This document shows, piece after piece, positions 62,412 through 64,000 of a stretch of 64,000 bases of DNA. The stretch is from Rariglobus hedericola. GTDB taxonomy: Bacteria; Verrucomicrobiota; Verrucomicrobiia; Opitutales; Opitutaceae. The notes beneath the pieces are model-generated. The model was given only the letters and a program-made list of their open reading frames with translations, was not told the DNA's origin and did not search any database. The position numbers were made by a program, and so were the translations under genes. The stretch is taken from the NCBI RefSeq assembly GCF_007559335.1, contig NZ_VMBG01000001.1:1178001-1242000 (forward strand), read 5' to 3'. The stretch's first letter is position 1; each line of letters starts with the position of its first letter.

Positions 62412-64000
62412 ACCGGATATTAGTAATCGCAGCCCACGCCCATACCGCCGAGTCACTCAAGACCCTGATCCCCGCCGATCGCTTCAGCATCGTTCACCTG
62501 CCGCGTGCCGAGTTGATCCGCGAAACCTTGCCGCCGGCTTGCATCGATCTGTGTGTGCTCGACACCGACCTGATCGACACCGGCGCAATCCGCCTGATCA
62601 ACGAAGTGCGCCGACATTTGCCCGATGTGCCTTTAGTCGTGGCCGCGTCCGCATCCCTGCGCGAATGGGAGGAAGACGCCATTCTTCATGGAGTTTCGTT
62701 CGTCCTCAAAAAACCACTACGCAGCGCACTCGCCATCACAGTCCTTGACCGTCTGCTGGCTGGAAACGCGAGCTCTCCTTCGCGGACGGATGTTCCGGTC
62801 GAACCCCCGGCACGCACAGTGGCCGAGCCCACCGCAAGCATGGTCGGCGTGCCGTCCAACCTAGAAATTCTGCGGGATTTTTCACGGCTCTTCAGCCACT
62901 CGCTCAATGTGCGCAGTCTCCTTCAAGAGTTCGTCCTGAAGCTGCGCGAGGTCATAAGCGTCAACCGGATCGCGCTCTTCTTGCACCCGCCGCAAAATCC
63001 CTTTTTGCCCGGTCCTGTAGCGGCCTCCCGCCGCCTGCCCTGCGCTTGTTCCGCCGGAATCGCCACCGACCTTTATCGTTTTTTTGAACTTTCTCTGGAA
63101 GGCGGCATTGGCGCGGCCATAGCCACGCATGGCCGCATCCTCCGTGCCGATGATGGACCGGGGCTGCCCGCCGACGCCCGTCGCGAGTTCGAGATTCTCG
63201 GCGGCCACATCGCGATTCCCATTCTTGATCGTGAACGTCTCCTCGGCATCGCCGTGCTCGGCGGCCGCCTCACCGGACTTCGCTTGAACGATCAGGAGCT
63301 TCAACTCCTGTTTCATCTCCTCGAAGAACTCGGCCTGGCGATCAAGAACAGCTGGCTCCACGACCAGCTCTCCACCAATCACCGCCTGCTCGCCAACATC
63401 CTCGGGCAGATGGGTGCAGGCTGCCTCGTCGTTGCCCGCGATCTCACCATTCTCCAGGCCAATCCCGCGCTTGGGAAAATTCTCAACATCGCGCCGACCG
63501 TGGGTCGCGGCCTGGAATTTGCCGATCTCCCTCAACGTCTCGCGAGCATGCTATATGAGGTGCTCAACGGTGGACGCGAATCCGCCTGCTCTCACTATCT
63601 TCACGAAACGCGCACGCTCCTCGTCACCATCACCGCGTTTCGCCTGGACGACCAAGCCGCCACCTCGGCCATTCTTGTTACCATTGAGGATCATACCGCG
63701 ATCGAAGCCGCCCGTCGTGCCGAGGTCGGCAAGGAACACGCCCGCCTCATCGCGCTCATCGCGGAAAAGTTTTCCCACGAGATTCGCAACGCCTTGCTTT
63801 CGCTGGAGACGCACCGCCAGTTGTTGCCCACCGATTATGCGCGTGAAGATTTCCGCACTTCACTGGAAACCTCCATCGGTCGCGAAACCGTGCGCATTCT
63901 GCGTTGCGTGGATCAACTCACGTTTCTTTCGCGTCCGCTCAATGAGCCCGTGGAAACCCATTCGCTGGGTGACCTCCTCCGGCAGTCCGGCGAATACGCC
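62408..64000 (+). CDS. Receiver-GAF-PAS-histidine kinase (cut by window end)
   Basis: The first 531 residues are present; the C-terminal ATPase lies beyond the window. An N-terminal receiver-like domain (1-110) has Asp52 in LCVLDTDLID and Lys102 in VLKKPL. The usual acidic pair at the N-terminus is replaced by IAAHAHT, so phosphorylation may be impaired. A GAF-like domain (about 165-318), a PAS-like domain (about 325-430) and a HisKA domain with His457 in KFSHEIRNALLSL follow. It is translationally coupled to the membrane kinase upstream, so the two probably work in one phosphorelay. Confidence 0.88.
   Translation, partial: MNRILVIAAHAHTAESLKTLIPADRFSIVHLPRAELIRETLPPACIDLCVLDTDLIDTGAIRLINEVRRHLPDVPLVVAASASLREWEEDAILHGVSFVLKKPLRSALAITVLDRLLAGNASSPSRTDVPVEPPARTVAEPTASMVGVPSNLEILRDFSRLFSHSLNVRSLLQEFVLKLREVISVNRIALFLHPPQNPFLPGPVAASRRLPCACSAGIATDLYRFFELSLEGGIGAAIATHGRILRADDGPGLPADARREFEILGGHIAIPILDRERLLGIAVLGGRLTGLRLNDQELQLLFHLLEELGLAIKNSWLHDQLSTNHRLLANILGQMGAGCLVVARDLTILQANPALGKILNIAPTVGRGLEFADLPQRLASMLYEVLNGGRESACSHYLHETRTLLVTITAFRLDDQAATSAILVTIEDHTAIEAARRAEVGKEHARLIALIAEKFSHEIRNALLSLETHRQLLPTDYAREDFRTSLETSIGRETVRILRCVDQLTFLSRPLNEPVETHSLGDLLRQSGEYA

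Overview
This window is one contiguous stretch of a GC-rich bacterial chromosome. It holds about 54 protein genes packed on both strands. I see no rRNA, tRNA, insertion sequence, prophage or CRISPR array. The gene content points to the Verrucomicrobiota, most likely an Opitutaceae-type organism: a tig-clpP-clpX block, a DUF1800/DUF1501 secreted pair, a PEP-CTERM protein with beta-strand repeats, a DUF3857/transglutaminase membrane protein, and few clear Shine-Dalgarno sequences. This placement is an inference from gene families, not from a marker-gene tree.

Layout. 1-3249 (minus): ClpX (cut by the window edge), ClpP and trigger factor. 3376-5189: TsaB (tRNA t6A) and alanine racemase. 5309-9589: a DUF1800/Tat-DUF1501 pair and a PEP-CTERM surface protein. 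9633-14266 (minus): a strikingly eukaryote-like UDP-glucose dehydrogenase, then a sugar ABC importer (ATPase and two permeases, no binding protein). 14393-19570: an oxidoreductase group (quinone reductase-like, nitroreductase, Old Yellow Enzyme), a TetR regulator and a bile-acid/sodium symporter relative, with an RluE-like pseudouridine synthase among them. 19582-23918: MurJ, then phosphotransacetylase split into a catalytic gene and a separate regulatory-domain gene. 23926-26452: unfamiliar membrane or secreted proteins. 26493-34766: isoprenoid genes (ispA, ispE, ispD, ispF), ptsI, pyrF and a transglutaminase-like membrane protein.

34774-49728 is the accessory part. Two paralogous oligopeptide-binding lipoproteins flank an AT-rich orphan gene and a reductive pyrimidine catabolism cluster. 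The cluster encodes PreA, dihydropyrimidinase, N-carbamoyl-beta-alanine amidohydrolase, an aminotransferase, a CoA-acylating semialdehyde dehydrogenase and an NCS1 transporter. Together they would carry uracil through beta-alanine and malonate semialdehyde to acetyl-CoA. PreT is missing and PreA lacks its iron-sulfur tail.

49768-58219 is housekeeping: an MsbA-like exporter, DciA-like protein, rpsO, pnp, surE, lipoproteins and an ABC-2-type ATPase. 58424-64000 runs from a methyltransferase-like membrane protein to a ketosynthase translationally coupled to two histidine kinases, the last one cut by the window end.

The most unusual sequence-level pattern is a set of short direct-repeat arrays with unrelated motifs. 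Six lie within about 10-25 bases upstream of start codons (pyrF, ispD, the aminotransferase, the MsbA-like gene, surE, the ABC ATPase) and one lies inside the signal-peptide codons of an oligopeptide-binding protein. I found no wholly new multi-gene defence or mobile system.
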